DNA of 55,437 nt from an uncultured Limosilactobacillus sp. (GCA_944327195.1 CALVGV010000015.1:1-55437), one strand, 5' to 3'. Counted from the stretch's first letter, positions 15,641-26,484 are shown. The notes: generated by a model from the letters alone, not told the origin. A program made the numbers and translations.

Positions 15641-17497
15641 ATGGCAAGTAACAAGATTATCGGGATTGACCTCGGGACGACCAACTCGGCCGTTGCCGTA
15701 ATGGAAGGGAACGAACCCAAGATTATCACCAACCCAGAAGGGGGCCGGACGACGCCGTCCGTTGTTTCCTTCAAGAACGGGGAAGTGCAGGTTGGGGAAG
15801 TGGCCAAGCGCCAAGCAATCACCAACCCGAACACGGTGAAGTCGATCAAGAGTCACATGGGCGAAGCCGGCTACACGGTTGACATCGAAGGCAAGAAGTA
15901 CACGCCGCAAGAAATTTCGGCCATGATCTTGCAATACATCAAGAAGTACGCCGAAGACTACATTGGCGACACGGTTACCCAGGCGGTAATCACCGTGCCG
16001 GCCTACTTCAACGACGCCCAACGGCAAGCCACCAAGGATGCCGGCAAGATCGCCGGCCTGGAAGTTAAGCGGATCATCAACGAACCAACCGCTTCCTCCC
16101 TGGCTTACGGGCTCGACAAGAAGGACAAGGACGAAAAGATCCTCGTTTACGACCTCGGTGGGGGGACCTTCGACGTTTCGATCCTCGAACTCGGTGACGG
16201 GGTCTTCCAAGTCCTGTCCACCAACGGGGACACCCACCTTGGCGGGGACGACTTCGACCAAAAGATCATGGACTGGTTGATCGACGGCTTCAAGGCCGAA
16301 AACGGGATTGACCTCAGCCAAGACAAGATGGCCCTCCAACGGCTCAAGGACGCCGCCGAAAAGGCCAAGAAGGACCTGTCCGGGGTTCAAGAAGCCCAAA
16401 TCAGCCTGCCATTCATCACCTCCGGTGAAAACGGCCCGCTCCACTTGGAAAAGACCCTGACCCGGGCCCAGTTCAACCAACTGACCAACGACCTGGTTGA
16501 ACGGACCAAGCAACCGGTGCTCAACGCCTTGAACGACGCCGACCTCTCCTTCAGCGACATCGACGAAGTGATCTTGAACGGGGGGTCCACCCGGATTCCG
16601 GCGGTTCAAGACATGGTTAAGGAACTGACCGGCAAGGAACCAAACCACTCGATCAACCCAGACGAAGCGGTTGCCCTCGGGGCCGCCATCCAGGGTGGGG
16701 TCCTGACCGGTGACGTCAAGGACGTGGTCCTGCTCGACGTAACCCCGCTTTCGCTCGGGATCGAAACGATGGGGGGCGTCTTCACCAAGCTGATCGACCG
16801 CAACACCACCATCCCAACTTCCAAGAGCCAGGTCTTCTCAACCGCGGCCGACAACCAACCGGCCGTTGACATCCACGTTCTCCAAGGGGAACGGCCGATG
16901 GCAGCCGACAACAAGACCCTCGGGAACTTCCAACTGACGGACATTCCGCCGGCACCGCGGGGGGTTCCGCAAATCAAGGTGACCTTCGACATCGACAAGA
17001 ACGGGATCGTAAACGTTTCGGCCGAAGACCAGGGGACCCACAAGAAGCAAAACATCACCATCAAGTCCAACTCCGGTCTGTCCGATGAGGAAATCGAACG
17101 GATGAAGAAGGACGCCGAGGCCAACGCCGAAGCCGACAAGAAGAAGAAGGAAGAGGCCGACGTTCGCAACGAAACCGACCAACTCCTCTTCCAAACCGAC
17201 AAGACCTTAAAGGAACTCGACGGCAAGGTTTCCGCCGACGAGATCAAGAAGGCCAAGGATGCCAAGGAGGCCCTGCAAAAGGCCAAGGATGCCAACGACA
17301 TCGCGGCAATGAAGGAAAAGAAGGATGACCTAAACAAGATCATCCAGGACCTGACGGTAAAGCTTTACCAACAGGCCCAGGGCCAAGCCGGCGCCCAGGG
17401 GGCAAACGGCCAGACCAACACCGACAACGGCAACAAGAAGGACGATAACACCGTCGACGGTGACTTCGAGGAAGTTAACCCCGACGACAAGAAGTAA
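15641..17497 (+). CDS. dnaK: Chaperone DnaK (Hsp70)
   Basis: A 618-residue Hsp70 of normal length. The ATPase domain starts [16 protein letters not shown] and contains [14 protein letters not shown] and the NGGSTRIP signature. The linker near residue 360 reads [16 protein letters not shown]. The substrate-binding domain and lid end in a disordered Gly/Gln/Asn/Asp tail closing with EEVNPDDKK. It refolds and protects proteins with GrpE and DnaJ. A terminator-like hairpin follows, which may make DnaK more abundant than DnaJ. Confidence 0.98.
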   Translation: MASNKIIGIDLGTTNSAVAVMEGNEPKIITNPEGGRTTPSVVSFKNGEVQVGEVAKRQAITNPNTVKSIKSHMGEAGYTVDIEGKKYTPQEISAMILQYIKKYAEDYIGDTVTQAVITVPAYFNDAQRQATKDAGKIAGLEVKRIINEPTASSLAYGLDKKDKDEKILVYDLGGGTFDVSILELGDGVFQVLSTNGDTHLGGDDFDQKIMDWLIDGFKAENGIDLSQDKMALQRLKDAAEKAKKDLSGVQEAQISLPFITSGENGPLHLEKTLTRAQFNQLTNDLVERTKQPVLNALNDADLSFSDIDEVILNGGSTRIPAVQDMVKELTGKEPNHSINPDEAVALGAAIQGGVLTGDVKDVVLLDVTPLSLGIETMGGVFTKLIDRNTTIPTSKSQVFSTAADNQPAVDIHVLQGERPMAADNKTLGNFQLTDIPPAPRGVPQIKVTFDIDKNGIVNVSAEDQGTHKKQNITIKSNSGLSDEEIERMKKDAEANAEADKKKKEEADVRNETDQLLFQTDKTLKELDGKVSADEIKKAKDAKEALQKAKDANDIAAMKEKKDDLNKIIQDLTVKLYQQAQGQAGAQGANGQTNTDNGNKKDDNTVDGDFEEVNPDDKK

Positions 17498-17551
17498 GGC
17501 CAACCCGCAAGTTGGTGCGGCGGGCCATCATCAAGCGCCCGGTAAGGCAAT

Positions 17552-17597
17552 GAACGAAGTTTGGCTCCAAACGGGCTGGGCTTCGTTCTTTGTTATT
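17552..17597 (+). terminator. Hairpin terminator between dnaK and dnaJ
   Basis: GAACGAAG (17552-17559) pairs with CTTCGTTC (17581-17588), with an inner TTTGG/CCAAA pairing, followed by TTTGTTATTT. It probably reduces rather than abolishes transcription into dnaJ, since I find no separate dnaJ promoter in 17598-17664. Confidence 0.65.
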
Positions 17598-17664
17598 TAT
17601 CAAAAAAGTAAGCGCCGCCTGACAAATCTTGGCGGGCGGCCACGAACACAAGTGGGGAAAAAGA

Positions 17665-18813
17665 ATGGCAGAAAAAGACTACTATGAGATTCTCGGGGTC
17701 AAGAAGGACGCCAGCGAGGCCGAAATCAAGCGCGCCTATCGCAAGCTGGCGGCCAAGTACCACCCGGACGTTAACCACGAGCCGGGAGCCGAGGAAAAGT
17801 TCAAGCAGATCAACGAGGCCTTTGAAACCTTGAGCGACCCGCAAAAGCGGTCCCAATACGACCAGTTTGGTTCGGCTGGCCCGCAGGCGGGCGGCTTTGG
17901 CGGTGGCCAGGGCTTCGGGCAAGGCTTCGGTGGCGCCCAGGGCTTCGGCGACTTCTCCGACATCTTCGGCGACCTCTTCGGCGGGGCCAGCCGGCGGCGG
18001 GATCCACGGGCCCCGCAGCAGGGGCGGGACCTCCAGTACACGATGACCCTCGAATTCATGGACGCGATCAAGGGGAAGGAAACGACAATCAAGTACAACC
18101 GCGACGCCCAGTGTGACCGCTGCCACGGGACCGGGGCCAAGCCGGGCAAGCAGCCGCAGACCTGTCACCAGTGTGGCGGCCAGGGCTTCATCCTCCACCA
18201 GCGGCAGACGATGATGGGGATGATGCAGTCGCAAGAAGTCTGCCCGACCTGTCACGGGACCGGTCAGGAGGTTCAACCGGGCGACCAGTGCCCGAAGTGC
18301 CACGGCCAGGGCCACGTCAGCGAGCGCCACGAGCTTAAGGTCAAGGTGCCGGCCGGGGTGGACGACGGCCAGCAAATGCGCCTGCAGGGCCAGGGGGAGG
18401 TCGGCAAGAACGGCGGCCCGTACGGGGACCTCTACATCGTCTTCCGGGTAACGCCGAGCCGCGATTTCCGCCGCGACGGGACGACGATCTACGTCGACCA
18501 GGACATATCCTTTACCCAGGCGGCCCTCGGCGACAAGATCAAGGTCAAGACGGTCCACGGCGACGTCGACCTGAAGATCCCGGCCGGGACCGAGTCGGAG
18601 ACCAACTTCCGCCTCCGCGGCAAGGGGGTTCCCTTCGTCAACGGCCGCGGCGTCGGCGACGAGCACGTCACCGTTCACGTCAAGACGCCAAAGAACCTCA
18701 ACAAGCGGCAAAAGGAGGCCCTGATGGCCTTCGCCGCCGCTTCCGGCGAGGAGGTCAAGGGGGTCAAGGGCGGCTTCTTCGAAAAGCTGCGCGACGCCTT
18801 CGACGAAAAGTAA
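17665..18813 (+). CDS. dnaJ: Co-chaperone DnaJ (Hsp40, type I)
   Basis: A 382-residue protein. The J domain (about 4-68) has the essential HPD at 33-35. A Gly/Phe-rich segment follows (about 75-115). The zinc region has four CxxCxGxG repeats ([32 protein letters not shown]), and two client-binding domains complete the protein. It delivers clients to DnaK and stimulates its ATPase. ATG 17665 has only a modest GGGG-type ribosome site; the in-frame upstream extension is spacer. Confidence 0.97.
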   Translation: MAEKDYYEILGVKKDASEAEIKRAYRKLAAKYHPDVNHEPGAEEKFKQINEAFETLSDPQKRSQYDQFGSAGPQAGGFGGGQGFGQGFGGAQGFGDFSDIFGDLFGGASRRRDPRAPQQGRDLQYTMTLEFMDAIKGKETTIKYNRDAQCDRCHGTGAKPGKQPQTCHQCGGQGFILHQRQTMMGMMQSQEVCPTCHGTGQEVQPGDQCPKCHGQGHVSERHELKVKVPAGVDDGQQMRLQGQGEVGKNGGPYGDLYIVFRVTPSRDFRRDGTTIYVDQDISFTQAALGDKIKVKTVHGDVDLKIPAGTESETNFRLRGKGVPFVNGRGVGDEHVTVHVKTPKNLNKRQKEALMAFAAASGEEVKGVKGGFFEKLRDAFDEK

Positions 18814-18822
18814 CAACCACAC

Positions 18823-18848
18823 GACCAGGTGCCTGCCCGGTCTTTTTT
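18823..18848 (+). terminator. Terminator of the hrcA-dnaJ operon
   Basis: GACCAGG (18823-18829) pairs with CCCGGTC (18836-18842) with one A/C mismatch and a 6-base loop, followed by six T. The stem is short but the T run is good. Confidence 0.6.
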
Positions 18849-18864
18849 GTGGGCCAAGCAGATA

Positions 18865-18873
18865 TGCTATACT
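18865..18873 (+). promoter_or_regulatory. lepA promoter (extended -10)
   Basis: TGC-TATACT (18865-18873) is a good extended -10 about 40 bases before the lepA start. The -35 region falls in the T run of the previous terminator (TTTTGT) and is poor. Confidence 0.5.
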
Positions 18874-18914
18874 AAAGATTAGTGAGTAAACTAGAACGGA
18901 AGTGACAGCAGAAC

Positions 18915-20750
18915 ATGGACTTAAACGCGATGAAGGAACGCCAAAAGCGGATCCGCAACTTCTCGATCGTCGCCCACATCGACCACGGGAAGTCGACCCT
19001 AGCCGACCGGATCCTCGAGATGACCGACACGATCAGCAAGCGTGAGATGAAGAACCAGATCCTCGACGACATGCCACTCGAGCGGGAACGGGGGATCACG
19101 ATCAAGCTCAACGCCGTTGCCCTGACCTACCACGCCAAGGACGGCCAGGACTACATCTTCCACTTGATCGACACTCCGGGCCACGTCGACTTCTCCTACG
19201 AGGTTTCCCGTTCGCTGGCCGCCTGCGAGGGGGCGATCCTGGTGGTCGACTCGACCCAGGGGGTGGAGGCCCAGACCCTGGCCAACGTCTACCTGGCCCT
19301 TGATAACGACCTGGCGATCCTGCCGGTGATCAACAAGGTCGACCTGCCGTCGGCCGACCCGGCCGGCACCCGCCAGCAGATCGAGGACGAAATCGGCCTC
19401 GAAACCGATAACGCCGTCGACATCAGCGCCAAGACCGGCCTCGGGGTTGACGAGGTCCTCGAGCGGATCGTGGCCGAGGTGCCGGCGCCGACCGGCGACT
19501 TGACGGCCCCGCTCAAGGCGCTGATCTTCGACTCCAAGTACGACGACTACCGCGGGGTGGTCCTCTCGATCCGGGTGGTCGAGGGAACGGTCAAGAAGGG
19601 CGACCGGATCAAGCTGATGAACAGCGGGACCGAGTACGAGGTGGCCGAGGTCGGGATCAACTCGCCCAAGCCGCTGGCCCGCGACGTCCTGATGGCCGGC
19701 GACGTTGGTTACCTGACCGCCGCCATCAAGGACATCAAGGACACCCAGGTCGGGGACACGGTCACCTCGGCCACCACGCCGACGGCCGAACCGCTGGCCG
19801 GCTACCGCCAGATGACGCCGATGGTCTACGCTGGCCTCTACCCGACCGACAACGCCAAGTTCAACGACCTGCGCGACGCCCTAGAAAAGCTCCAGCTCAA
19901 CGACGCCGCCTTGACCTTTGAGCCGGAGTCCTCCCAGGCGCTGGGCTTTGGTTTTCGCTGCGGCTTTCTCGGCCTCTTGCACATGGACGTCGTGCAAGAG
20001 CGGCTCGAGCGCGAGTTCAACCTCGATTTGATCACCACCGCCCCGTCGGTTACCTACCACGTCGACCTCCACGACAAGACGACCAAGGAGGTCGAAAACC
20101 CGGCCGAGATGCCGGACGTTTCGGCAATCAAGGACATCAAGGAACCCTACGTCAAGGCCTCGATCATGGTGCCAAACGATTACGTGGGGGCGGTGATGGA
20201 GCTGTGTCAACGCAAGCGCGGCCAGTTCGACACGATGGAATACCTCTCCGACACCCGGGTCAACGTGATCTATCACATCCCGCTGGCCGAAATCATCTAC
20301 GACTTCTTCGACAAGCTCAAGTCGAGCACCCGCGGGTACGCCTCGCTCGACTACGAGGTCGACGATTACCGCGAAAGCGACCTGGTGAAGATCGACATCC
20401 TCTTGAACGGCGACCGGGTCGATGCCTTAAGCTTCATCACCCACCGCGACTTCGCCGCCGAGCGGGGCCGCGAGATCGCCACCAAGCTCAAGGGGATCAT
20501 CCCGCGGCAGAACTTCGAAATCCCGATCCAGGCGGCGATTGGCTCCAAGATCATCGCCCGGACGACGATCAAGGCCTACCGCAAGGACGTCACCGCCCGG
20601 ATCCACACCGGGGACCCGGACCGGCGGGCCAAGCTGCTGGACAAGCAAAAACGGGGGAAGAAGCGGATGAAGGCCGTCGGCAAGGTCGAAATCCCGCAAC
20701 AGGCCTTCATGGCAGTCCTGCAAACCGACGAGGAAACCGAGGACAAGTGA
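18915..20750 (+). CDS. lepA: Elongation factor 4 (LepA)
   Basis: A 611-residue translational GTPase. G1 is AHIDHGKST (20-28), G2 lies in RERGITIK, G3 is DTPGH and G4 is NKVD. The C-terminal unique domain of EF4 ends [22 protein letters not shown]4 acts on ribosomes during initiation or under stress. ATG 18915 has GGAAGTG about ten bases upstream; ATG 18930 is an alternative. It stands alone between two promoter-like regions. The hairpin after the stop (20754-20778) has no T run. Confidence 0.96.
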   Translation: MDLNAMKERQKRIRNFSIVAHIDHGKSTLADRILEMTDTISKREMKNQILDDMPLERERGITIKLNAVALTYHAKDGQDYIFHLIDTPGHVDFSYEVSRSLAACEGAILVVDSTQGVEAQTLANVYLALDNDLAILPVINKVDLPSADPAGTRQQIEDEIGLETDNAVDISAKTGLGVDEVLERIVAEVPAPTGDLTAPLKALIFDSKYDDYRGVVLSIRVVEGTVKKGDRIKLMNSGTEYEVAEVGINSPKPLARDVLMAGDVGYLTAAIKDIKDTQVGDTVTSATTPTAEPLAGYRQMTPMVYAGLYPTDNAKFNDLRDALEKLQLNDAALTFEPESSQALGFGFRCGFLGLLHMDVVQERLEREFNLDLITTAPSVTYHVDLHDKTTKEVENPAEMPDVSAIKDIKEPYVKASIMVPNDYVGAVMELCQRKRGQFDTMEYLSDTRVNVIYHIPLAEIIYDFFDKLKSSTRGYASLDYEVDDYRESDLVKIDILLNGDRVDALSFITHRDFAAERGREIATKLKGIIPRQNFEIPIQAAIGSKIIARTTIKAYRKDVTARIHTGDPDRRAKLLDKQKRGKKRMKAVGKVEIPQQAFMAVLQTDEETEDK

Positions 20751-20863
20751 TCGCGGGGGAAAGTTGCTTTTCCACCCAAAGTAGTGCACAATAAGATAGA
20801 TATTGTCCGGGCGCCCAGCGGGGTGACCCTGGCGGGCAGAATACCAATGGAGGTCGATTGTAA

Positions 20864-21301
20864 ATGGCAGAAGATTCAACCATTATCTTGAACGCGGGCG
20901 AGGCAGCGCAGGGGGAAATCCGGCTGGCCCCGCGGGTGTTGGAATTCATCGCCGGGATTGCCGCGAGCCAGGTGGAGGGGGTCTCCAAGCTGCGGGGCTC
21001 CTTTGCCAATAACGTTAGTGAGCTCCTCGGCCGCTCCGATCACCGGCGCGGGGTAAAGCTGACCGTCAAGGACGACCAGCTGACCCTCGACCTCGCCGTC
21101 ACCCTCGACTACGGGGCAACCGTGCCCAAGGTGGCCGCCCAAATTCAGGAACGGGTCAAGCAGCAGGTGGCCCTGATGACCAACCTGAGCGTGGCCGCGG
21201 TCAACGTCCACGTCCAGGGGATCATGCCGGAAAAGGAACCCCAGGCGGCCCTCGACCCGGACAAGCTGTTTGAGCAAGAAGAAAGTAATGGTGAAGAGTA
21301 G
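20864..21301 (+). CDS. yqhY: Asp23/Gls24-family protein (YqhY)
   Basis: A 145-residue protein with the Asp23 fold. The core is GEIRLAPRVLEFIAGIAASQVEGVSKLRGSF followed by repeated beta-alpha units, and the C-terminus is Glu-rich. It starts at ATG 20864 after GGAGG. Family members are abundant cytoplasmic or membrane-linked proteins tied to envelope and lipid homeostasis; in Bacillus yqhY lies by accBC and affects acetyl-CoA carboxylase. Here acc genes are absent and nusB follows with a one-base overlap, as is common in Firmicutes. A second family member is encoded at 41832. Confidence 0.88.
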   Translation: MAEDSTIILNAGEAAQGEIRLAPRVLEFIAGIAASQVEGVSKLRGSFANNVSELLGRSDHRRGVKLTVKDDQLTLDLAVTLDYGATVPKVAAQIQERVKQQVALMTNLSVAAVNVHVQGIMPEKEPQAALDPDKLFEQEESNGEE

Positions 21302-21714
21302 TGAGTTTTAGTCGGCACAGCATCCGGGTGGCGGCCTTCCAGGCCCTGTTTGCTCTGGCAACCACGCCCGATGCGGAGAAGAGTGAATTGTACCAAACGG
21401 TCCTCAAGTTGCAGCCCAACGAAGAGGTGCCCACCTACTTGACCACCCTGGTGGACGGGGTGATGGACAACCAGGAAGAAATCGACGCGGCCATTGCCAA
21501 GCACCTGGCCCCGGGCTGGCGGCTAAGTCGCCTGCCGCGGCCGAGTTTAATCATCCTCCGCTTGGCAACCTTTGAGTTGCAAGAGAAGTTGGCCCCGGCG
21601 CCGGTGGTAATCAACGAGGCCCTGGAAGTGGCCAAGGACTTCACCGACGAGGCCTCCCGCAAGTTCATCAACGGGGTGCTCGGGAGCATGACAAGCGAAT
21701 CAACGCCGGCCTAG
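21301..21714 (+). CDS. nusB: Transcription antitermination factor NusB
   Basis: A 137-residue all-helical protein. It has the NusB start RHSIRVAAFQALFAL and the C-terminal signature PAPVVINEALEVAKDFTDEASRKFINGVLGSM. NusB with NusE binds boxA of rRNA leaders for antitermination and assembly. The GTG start overlaps the yqhY stop by one base. A hairpin with a T run follows, before folD. Confidence 0.96.
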   Translation: MSFSRHSIRVAAFQALFALATTPDAEKSELYQTVLKLQPNEEVPTYLTTLVDGVMDNQEEIDAAIAKHLAPGWRLSRLPRPSLIILRLATFELQEKLAPAPVVINEALEVAKDFTDEASRKFINGVLGSMTSESTPA

Positions 21715-21727
21715 GACGGCGATTAGG

Positions 21728-21761
21728 ACGGGGCATTGCGCGGACGCGCGGCCCCGTTTTT
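21728..21761 (+). terminator. Terminator between nusB and folD
   Basis: ACGGGGC (21728-21734) pairs with GCCCCGT (21751-21757), with inner GCGC/GCGC pairing, followed by TTTTT. It starts 13 bases after the nusB stop and 20 bases before folD, so it may act as a partial terminator. Confidence 0.65.
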
Positions 21762-21781
21762 GAAATCTAGAAGGGAGAACT

Positions 21782-22648
21782 ATGGCAACGATTATTGACG
21801 GAAAACAGCTGGCGGCGACCAAGAACGCCGAGACCGCCCGGCGGATTGCGGCCTTAAAGGCAAAGGGGATCACCCCGGGGATTGCGGTGATTTTGGTCGG
21901 TGACGACCCGGCCAGCAAGGTCTACACCCGCAGCAAGCAACGCAAGGCGGGCGAGCTCGGCATCTACTCGGTCCAAGAAAACTTCCCGGCCACGGTGGAT
22001 CAGGCAACCGTTCTGCAGACGATCCAACGGTTCAACGCCGACGAGCGGATTGACGCCATTCTGATCCAGGCCCCGCTGCCGGCCCCGCTCGACTGGCACG
22101 CCCTGGTGGCGGCGATCGACCCCCAAAAGGACGTTGACGGCTTCCACCCGGAAAACGTTGGCCGCCTCTACAACAACCTGCCCGGCAACTACCCGGTGGC
22201 CTGCACCCCGCGCGGGATCATCACGATGCTCGACTCGCTTGGCTTTGACTACGCCGGCAAGCAGGCGGTGGTGGTTGGCCGCAGCATCCTGGTCGGCCGG
22301 CCGCTGCACTCGCTTCTGGTCAACCGGGAAATGACGGTCACGATGGTCGGCCGCCAAACGCCGCGCTTTGCCGACCACCTGCGGGCCGCCGACCTGCTGG
22401 TGGTGGCGGCCGGCCACCCACAACTGGTCGGCGCCGACCTGGTCAAGCCGGGGGCGGTGGTGATCGACGTTGGCATCAACCGGACCGCCGCCGGCAAGCT
22501 GGTCGGCGACGTTGCCTTCGACCAGGTGGCCCCGGTGGCCGCGGCGATCTCCCCGGTTCCCGGGGGGGTGGGCCCGATGACGATCGCCACTTTGATGGAG
22601 CAGACGGTGGACCTGGCGGAGTGGAGGCGGGCCGATGCCAAAGACTGA
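21782..22648 (+). CDS. folD: Methylenetetrahydrofolate dehydrogenase/cyclohydrolase FolD
   Basis: A 288-residue bifunctional enzyme interconverting methylene-, methenyl- and formyl-tetrahydrofolate. The catalytic-domain Lys lies in the motif [40 protein letters not shown] and the nucleotide-binding stretch [13 protein letters not shown] are standard, as is the ending [19 protein letters not shown]. It supplies formyl donors for purines and for Fmt. It overlaps xseA by 14 bases and starts at ATG after GGGAG. Confidence 0.96.
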   Translation: MATIIDGKQLAATKNAETARRIAALKAKGITPGIAVILVGDDPASKVYTRSKQRKAGELGIYSVQENFPATVDQATVLQTIQRFNADERIDAILIQAPLPAPLDWHALVAAIDPQKDVDGFHPENVGRLYNNLPGNYPVACTPRGIITMLDSLGFDYAGKQAVVVGRSILVGRPLHSLLVNREMTVTMVGRQTPRFADHLRAADLLVVAAGHPQLVGADLVKPGAVVIDVGINRTAAGKLVGDVAFDQVAPVAAAISPVPGGVGPMTIATLMEQTVDLAEWRRADAKD

Positions 22649-23993
22649 TCCGCTGACGATCGGCCAGCTGACCCGCTACATCGAGCGCAAGTTCACCGCT
22701 GACCCCTACCTCAACGCCCGCACCCTCTGGGTGGTCGGCGAGCTGACCGACTACCGGCCCAACAGCTACCACCAGTACTTTGCCCTAAAGGATGACACCG
22801 CCGCCGACCACGACCAGACCAAGATTAAGGCGGTGATGTTTCACAGTGCCTTTTCCAAGGTCCGCTTCAAGCTGGAAAACGGCCAAAAGGTGCTGGCCCG
22901 CGGCCGGGTGAGCGTCTACCCCGCCCGCGGCGAGTACCAGCTCTACGTCGACCAGCTGGAGGCGGTCGGCACCGGCTCCCTCCAGGTGGCCTTCGAGCAG
23001 CTCTACAAGAAGCTCAAGAAGGAGGGCCTCTTCGACCGGCCCAAGCGGCCGATCCCGCCCTTCCCGAAGCGGGTGGCGATCGTCACCAGTAACGACGCCG
23101 CCGTCAAGCACGACCTGATCACCACCTTCCGCCGCCGCAACCCGCTGATCCAGCTGGTCTTTTACCCGACCAAGGTGCAGGGGGAGACCGCGGCCCCGCA
23201 GATCGCCCGCCAGATCGAGCGGGCGGGGCAGGGGGACTACGACGCCCTGATCGTTGCCCGCGGGGGTGGTTCGCGCGGCGACCTTTGGGCCTTCAACGAG
23301 GAGGTCGTCGGCCGGGCGATCGCGGCCGCCCCGCTGCCGGTGATTTCCTCGGTCGGCCACGAGACCGACACCACGATTGCCGACCTGGCGGCCGATGCCC
23401 GGGAGGCGACGCCAACCGCGGCCGCCGTGCGCGCCTCGGCCTGGCTGCTGACCGACGTCTTGGCCAACCTCCAGGCCGCCCGGGCCGCCCTGGTTCACGC
23501 CCTACAGGAAGGGCTGGCCCGCCAGCAGCAACGCCTGACCGCCCTCAAGGCCGCCTACCCGCTGGCCCAGCCGGACCGCCTCCTGGCCCAGCCCAGCCAG
23601 CGAGTGGACGAGTTGCGCCACCGCCTGGTCACCGGTGAGGACCTGCTGCTTCGCCAGGAGGCCGCCCGCCTCCAGCACCTGAGCGACCAGCTGGCCGGCC
23701 TCGGCCCCCAGGAGCAACTGCGCCGCCAGGCCAGCCAACTGGCCCACGACCGGGCGGCGCTGGGCCAGGCCTACCGTTTGACCCTGGCCCAGCGCCAGCA
23801 GAAACTGGCCCGCCTGATCGGCCAGCTGGACAGCCTGAGTCCCTTAAAGGTCCTCAAGCGGGGCTACGCCTACGCCACCCAGGACGGGCAGGTGGTGTCA
23901 GCCGCAAACCTGGCGCCCGGCGCCGCCCTTAATTTACATTTTTATGATGGGAAAGCCGTTGTAACCGTTGATAAGGTTGAAAAAGGAGATTAA
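22635..23993 (+). CDS. xseA: Exodeoxyribonuclease VII large subunit
   Basis: A 452-residue protein. The N-terminal OB-fold covers about 1-105 ([24 protein letters not shown]). The nuclease core contains [33 protein letters not shown] and [13 protein letters not shown] Gln/Leu-rich coiled-coil region extends from about 280 to 400. It degrades single-stranded DNA with XseB. The start overlaps folD, and xseB begins one base after the stop, so the subunits are coupled. Confidence 0.96.
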   Translation: MPKTDPLTIGQLTRYIERKFTADPYLNARTLWVVGELTDYRPNSYHQYFALKDDTAADHDQTKIKAVMFHSAFSKVRFKLENGQKVLARGRVSVYPARGEYQLYVDQLEAVGTGSLQVAFEQLYKKLKKEGLFDRPKRPIPPFPKRVAIVTSNDAAVKHDLITTFRRRNPLIQLVFYPTKVQGETAAPQIARQIERAGQGDYDALIVARGGGSRGDLWAFNEEVVGRAIAAAPLPVISSVGHETDTTIADLAADAREATPTAAAVRASAWLLTDVLANLQAARAALVHALQEGLARQQQRLTALKAAYPLAQPDRLLAQPSQRVDELRHRLVTGEDLLLRQEAARLQHLSDQLAGLGPQEQLRRQASQLAHDRAALGQAYRLTLAQRQQKLARLIGQLDSLSPLKVLKRGYAYATQDGQVVSAANLAPGAALNLHFYDGKAVVTVDKVEKGD

Positions 23994-23994
23994 A

Positions 23995-24303
23995 ATGACA
24001 AAAGAGCCGGAAAAGCAAAGTTTTGAGGAGCAGATGGCGGCCCTCGAGCAGATCGTCACCCGCCTCCAGGGGGGGCAACTGTCGCTTGACGAGTCAATCA
24101 AGGACTTCCAGGCCGGCATGCAGCTGGCCAAGGACCTCCAGGCCCACCTCGACGGGGCCCAGGCAACCCTGGCCCAGTTGATGGACGACGACGGCCAGCT
24201 CCAACCGGCCGAGGAAGCCGGCGAGGACCTGAGCAACAACGGGGTCCAAAACCAGGGTTACCACTCCGAGTTTGCCAAGAAGGGGGACGATGAGGATGCA
24301 TAG
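23995..24303 (+). CDS. xseB: Exodeoxyribonuclease VII small subunit
   Basis: A 102-residue protein. Residues 8-65 are the XseB helical hairpin (FEEQMAALEQIVTRLQGGQLSLDESIKDFQAGM). Typical members are about 70-85 residues; the extra C-terminal tail (about 68-102) is acidic and Gln/Asn-rich and looks disordered. ATG 23995 follows AAGGAG. The end overlaps the ispA start by eight bases. Confidence 0.93.
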   Translation: MTKEPEKQSFEEQMAALEQIVTRLQGGQLSLDESIKDFQAGMQLAKDLQAHLDGAQATLAQLMDDDGQLQPAEEAGEDLSNNGVQNQGYHSEFAKKGDDEDA

Positions 24304-25159
24304 CCTGCCCCAACTCCAGTCCCTGATCAACGACTACCTGGCCCTCCACCTGGATGCGGAAAGCGACCAGCCAACCCTGACGGCGGCGATGCGCTATTCT
24401 CTGCTCGCCGGGGGCAAGCGCCTGCGGCCGGCCCTGACCCTGGCGGTGAGCGAAATGCTGGGCCAGGAGCTGACCCCGGCGGTCGTCAAGGCGGCCTGCG
24501 CGGTCGAACTGCTCCACACCTACTCGCTGATCCACGACGACCTACCGGCGATGGACAACGATGACCTGCGCCGCGGTAAGCCAACCAACCACAAGCAGTT
24601 TGGCGCCGGGATGGCCACCCTGGCCGGGGACGGCCTCTTGACTTTGGCCTTCACCTGGCTGAGCGAAAACGACCTGCCAACGGCGACCCGGCTGGCCCTG
24701 GTCCAAGCCCTGGCCAAGGCCGCCGGCCCGGCGGGGATGGTGGCCGGCCAGGCCAAGGACATCGAGGGCGAGGGCAAGCACCTTGACCTCGCCGCCCTCC
24801 GCGACCTCCACGCCGAAAAGACCGGGGCCCTGCTCTGCTACGCGGTTGAGGCCGGCGGGCTGATTGCCGGGGCAAGCGAAGGCACCCTGGCCACCCTGCG
24901 GGACTTTGGCCGCCAGTACGGGCTCGCCTTTCAGATTGAGGACGACCTCCTCGACGTCACCGCCAGCGAGGCCACGGTCGGCAAGGAGGTCAACCGCGAC
25001 GCCGCCGCCCACAAGAACACCTACCCGGGCCTTTTAGGCATCGAGGGGGCAAGGGCGGCCCTGAAAGCGGCCCTGACCCAGGCCAAAGCGGCCCAGGCGG
25101 CCCTGCCAAACGGGGCGGCCCTCGACGCCTTCTTGGCCTACTTCACGCACTTTAATTAG
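24296..25159 (+). CDS. ispA: Polyprenyl diphosphate synthase (geranylgeranyl/farnesyl type)
   Basis: A 287-residue trans-prenyltransferase. The first Asp-rich motif lies in HDDLPAMDNDDLRRG and the second in FQIEDDLLDVTASE. It condenses isopentenyl diphosphate onto allylic diphosphates for isoprenoid carriers such as undecaprenyl phosphate. ATG 24296 sits nine bases from GGGGG; ATG 24290 is an alternative but only three bases away. It overlaps xseB, the usual xseA-xseB-ispA order. Product chain length cannot be fixed by eye. Confidence 0.93.
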   Translation: MHSLPQLQSLINDYLALHLDAESDQPTLTAAMRYSLLAGGKRLRPALTLAVSEMLGQELTPAVVKAACAVELLHTYSLIHDDLPAMDNDDLRRGKPTNHKQFGAGMATLAGDGLLTLAFTWLSENDLPTATRLALVQALAKAAGPAGMVAGQAKDIEGEGKHLDLAALRDLHAEKTGALLCYAVEAGGLIAGASEGTLATLRDFGRQYGLAFQIEDDLLDVTASEATVGKEVNRDAAAHKNTYPGLLGIEGARAALKAALTQAKAAQAALPNGAALDAFLAYFTHFN

Positions 25160-25168
25160 GGAGTTTCC

Positions 25169-25987
25169 ATGGAAAAAGAACGGGTTGACATTTTACTAGT
25201 AAAGCAGGGGCTGTTCGATTCCCGCGAGCAGGCCAAGCGGGCGGTGATGGCCGGCGAGGTGCTCGGCAAGAACAACGAGCGCCTCGACAAGCCGGGGCAA
25301 AAGATTGCCACCACCACCACCCTCCACCTCAAGGGCAAGAAGATGCCCTACGTTAGCCGCGGCGGCCTCAAGCTGGCCAAGGCGCTGAAGAGCTTTGGCA
25401 TTTCGGTGGCCGACAAGGTGGTCCTAGACATCGGTTCCTCGACCGGGGGCTTCACCGACGTGATGCTGCAAAACGGCGCCAAGCTCAGCTACGCCCTCGA
25501 CGTCGGCACCAACCAGTTGGTCTGGCAGTTGCGCGACGACCCGCGGGTGGTGGTGATGGAGCAGACCAACTTCCGCTATTCCAAGTTGGCCGACTTCACC
25601 CACGGGCAGCCGGAGTTTGCCTCGATCGACGTTTCCTTCATTTCCCTCGGCCTGATCCTGCCCCCGCTGGCACAAATCCTGGTGCCGGGCGGGGAGGTTG
25701 CCGCCCTGATCAAGCCCCAGTTTGAGGCCGGCCGGGAAAAGGTTGGCAAGCACGGGATCATCAAGGACCCGGCCGTTCACCGCGAGGTCATCGACCACGT
25801 CTTCACCCTCGCCACGGCCGCCGGCTTTGCCGTCCTGGGCCTGGACTTTTCGCCGATCAAGGGGGGCCACGGCAACACCGAATTCCTCGCCCACCTGAAG
25901 TTGGTGGGGGAGAAGGCGAGCGTGGCCCCGACGATTGACGTTGCCGGGACCGTGGCGGCCGCCCAGGCGGAATTGAAGGAACAGTAG
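25169..25987 (+). CDS. tlyA: TlyA-family rRNA methyltransferase
   Basis: A 272-residue protein. An S4 RNA-binding domain (1-65, KERVDILLVKQGLFDSREQAKRAVMAGEVL) is followed by an FtsJ-like methyltransferase domain with the SAM motif VLDIGSSTGGFTDVMLQNGA. The Lys/Asp/Lys/Glu pattern can be followed through DVSFISL and IKPQFE. Homologues (YqxC) methylate rRNA; the older name hemolysin A is misleading. It starts nine bases after ispA and precedes argR, the common tlyA-argR-recN order. Confidence 0.92.
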   Translation: MEKERVDILLVKQGLFDSREQAKRAVMAGEVLGKNNERLDKPGQKIATTTTLHLKGKKMPYVSRGGLKLAKALKSFGISVADKVVLDIGSSTGGFTDVMLQNGAKLSYALDVGTNQLVWQLRDDPRVVVMEQTNFRYSKLADFTHGQPEFASIDVSFISLGLILPPLAQILVPGGEVAALIKPQFEAGREKVGKHGIIKDPAVHREVIDHVFTLATAAGFAVLGLDFSPIKGGHGNTEFLAHLKLVGEKASVAPTIDVAGTVAAAQAELKEQ

Positions 25988-26030
25988 CCAGCCCCGGGCA
26001 GTTTTTTGGGGCATAGAGGAGGAGTGCACC

Positions 26031-26480
26031 ATGAAAAAGGCCAATCGCCAAGCAGAAATCAAGCAGCTGATCGAACAACACGCCGTTGAGCGCCAGGAGG
26101 ATCTGGTTTCCCTCCTCGGTGAAGTCGGCATCCAGGTCACCCAGGCCACGATTTCGCGCGACATCAAGGAACTAAAGCTGATCAAGGTGCCGACGGCCGA
26201 CGGCGGCTATCGCTACAGCATGCCGACCAAGAAGTCGGAAAACGAGGACAGTCAGCTGAAGCGGGCAATCAAGACCTACCTGCAGGAGCTCAAGAAGTCG
26301 GACCGCTTCGTGTCCCTGACCATGCACCCGGGGCACGGCCCGGTGGTGGCGATGCTGATCAACCGGCTAGACTTCCCCGAGGTCTTTACCGCGGTGGGCG
26401 ACGACATGACGGTCCTGGTTGTTTGTCAATCCCCACTGGCGGCCGACCAGTTTGTCGACCTACTGAAGCAAATGAGGTAG
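26031..26480 (+). CDS. argR: Arginine repressor ArgR/AhrC
   Basis: A 149-residue protein. The winged-helix N-terminus (1-70) has QVTQATISRDIKELKLIKV. The C-terminal arginine-binding and hexamer domain has AVGDDMTVLVVCQSPLAADQFVDLL. No arginine genes are nearby; the position before recN is ancestral in Firmicutes. It follows a clear GGAGGAG site, and recN begins five bases after its stop. Lactobacilli often have two ArgR proteins, so its exact regulatory partner is unknown. Confidence 0.95.
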   Translation: MKKANRQAEIKQLIEQHAVERQEDLVSLLGEVGIQVTQATISRDIKELKLIKVPTADGGYRYSMPTKKSENEDSQLKRAIKTYLQELKKSDRFVSLTMHPGHGPVVAMLINRLDFPEVFTAVGDDMTVLVVCQSPLAADQFVDLLKQMR

Positions 26481-26484
26481 AAAG

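Noticed and set aside
20754..20778. Terminator after lepA
   Set aside because: GGGGGAAA pairs with TTTCCACCC with a bulge, but no T run follows.
25988..26030. Terminator between tlyA and argR
   Set aside because: GCCCC/GGGGC could pair, but the T run lies in the loop and none follows the stem.
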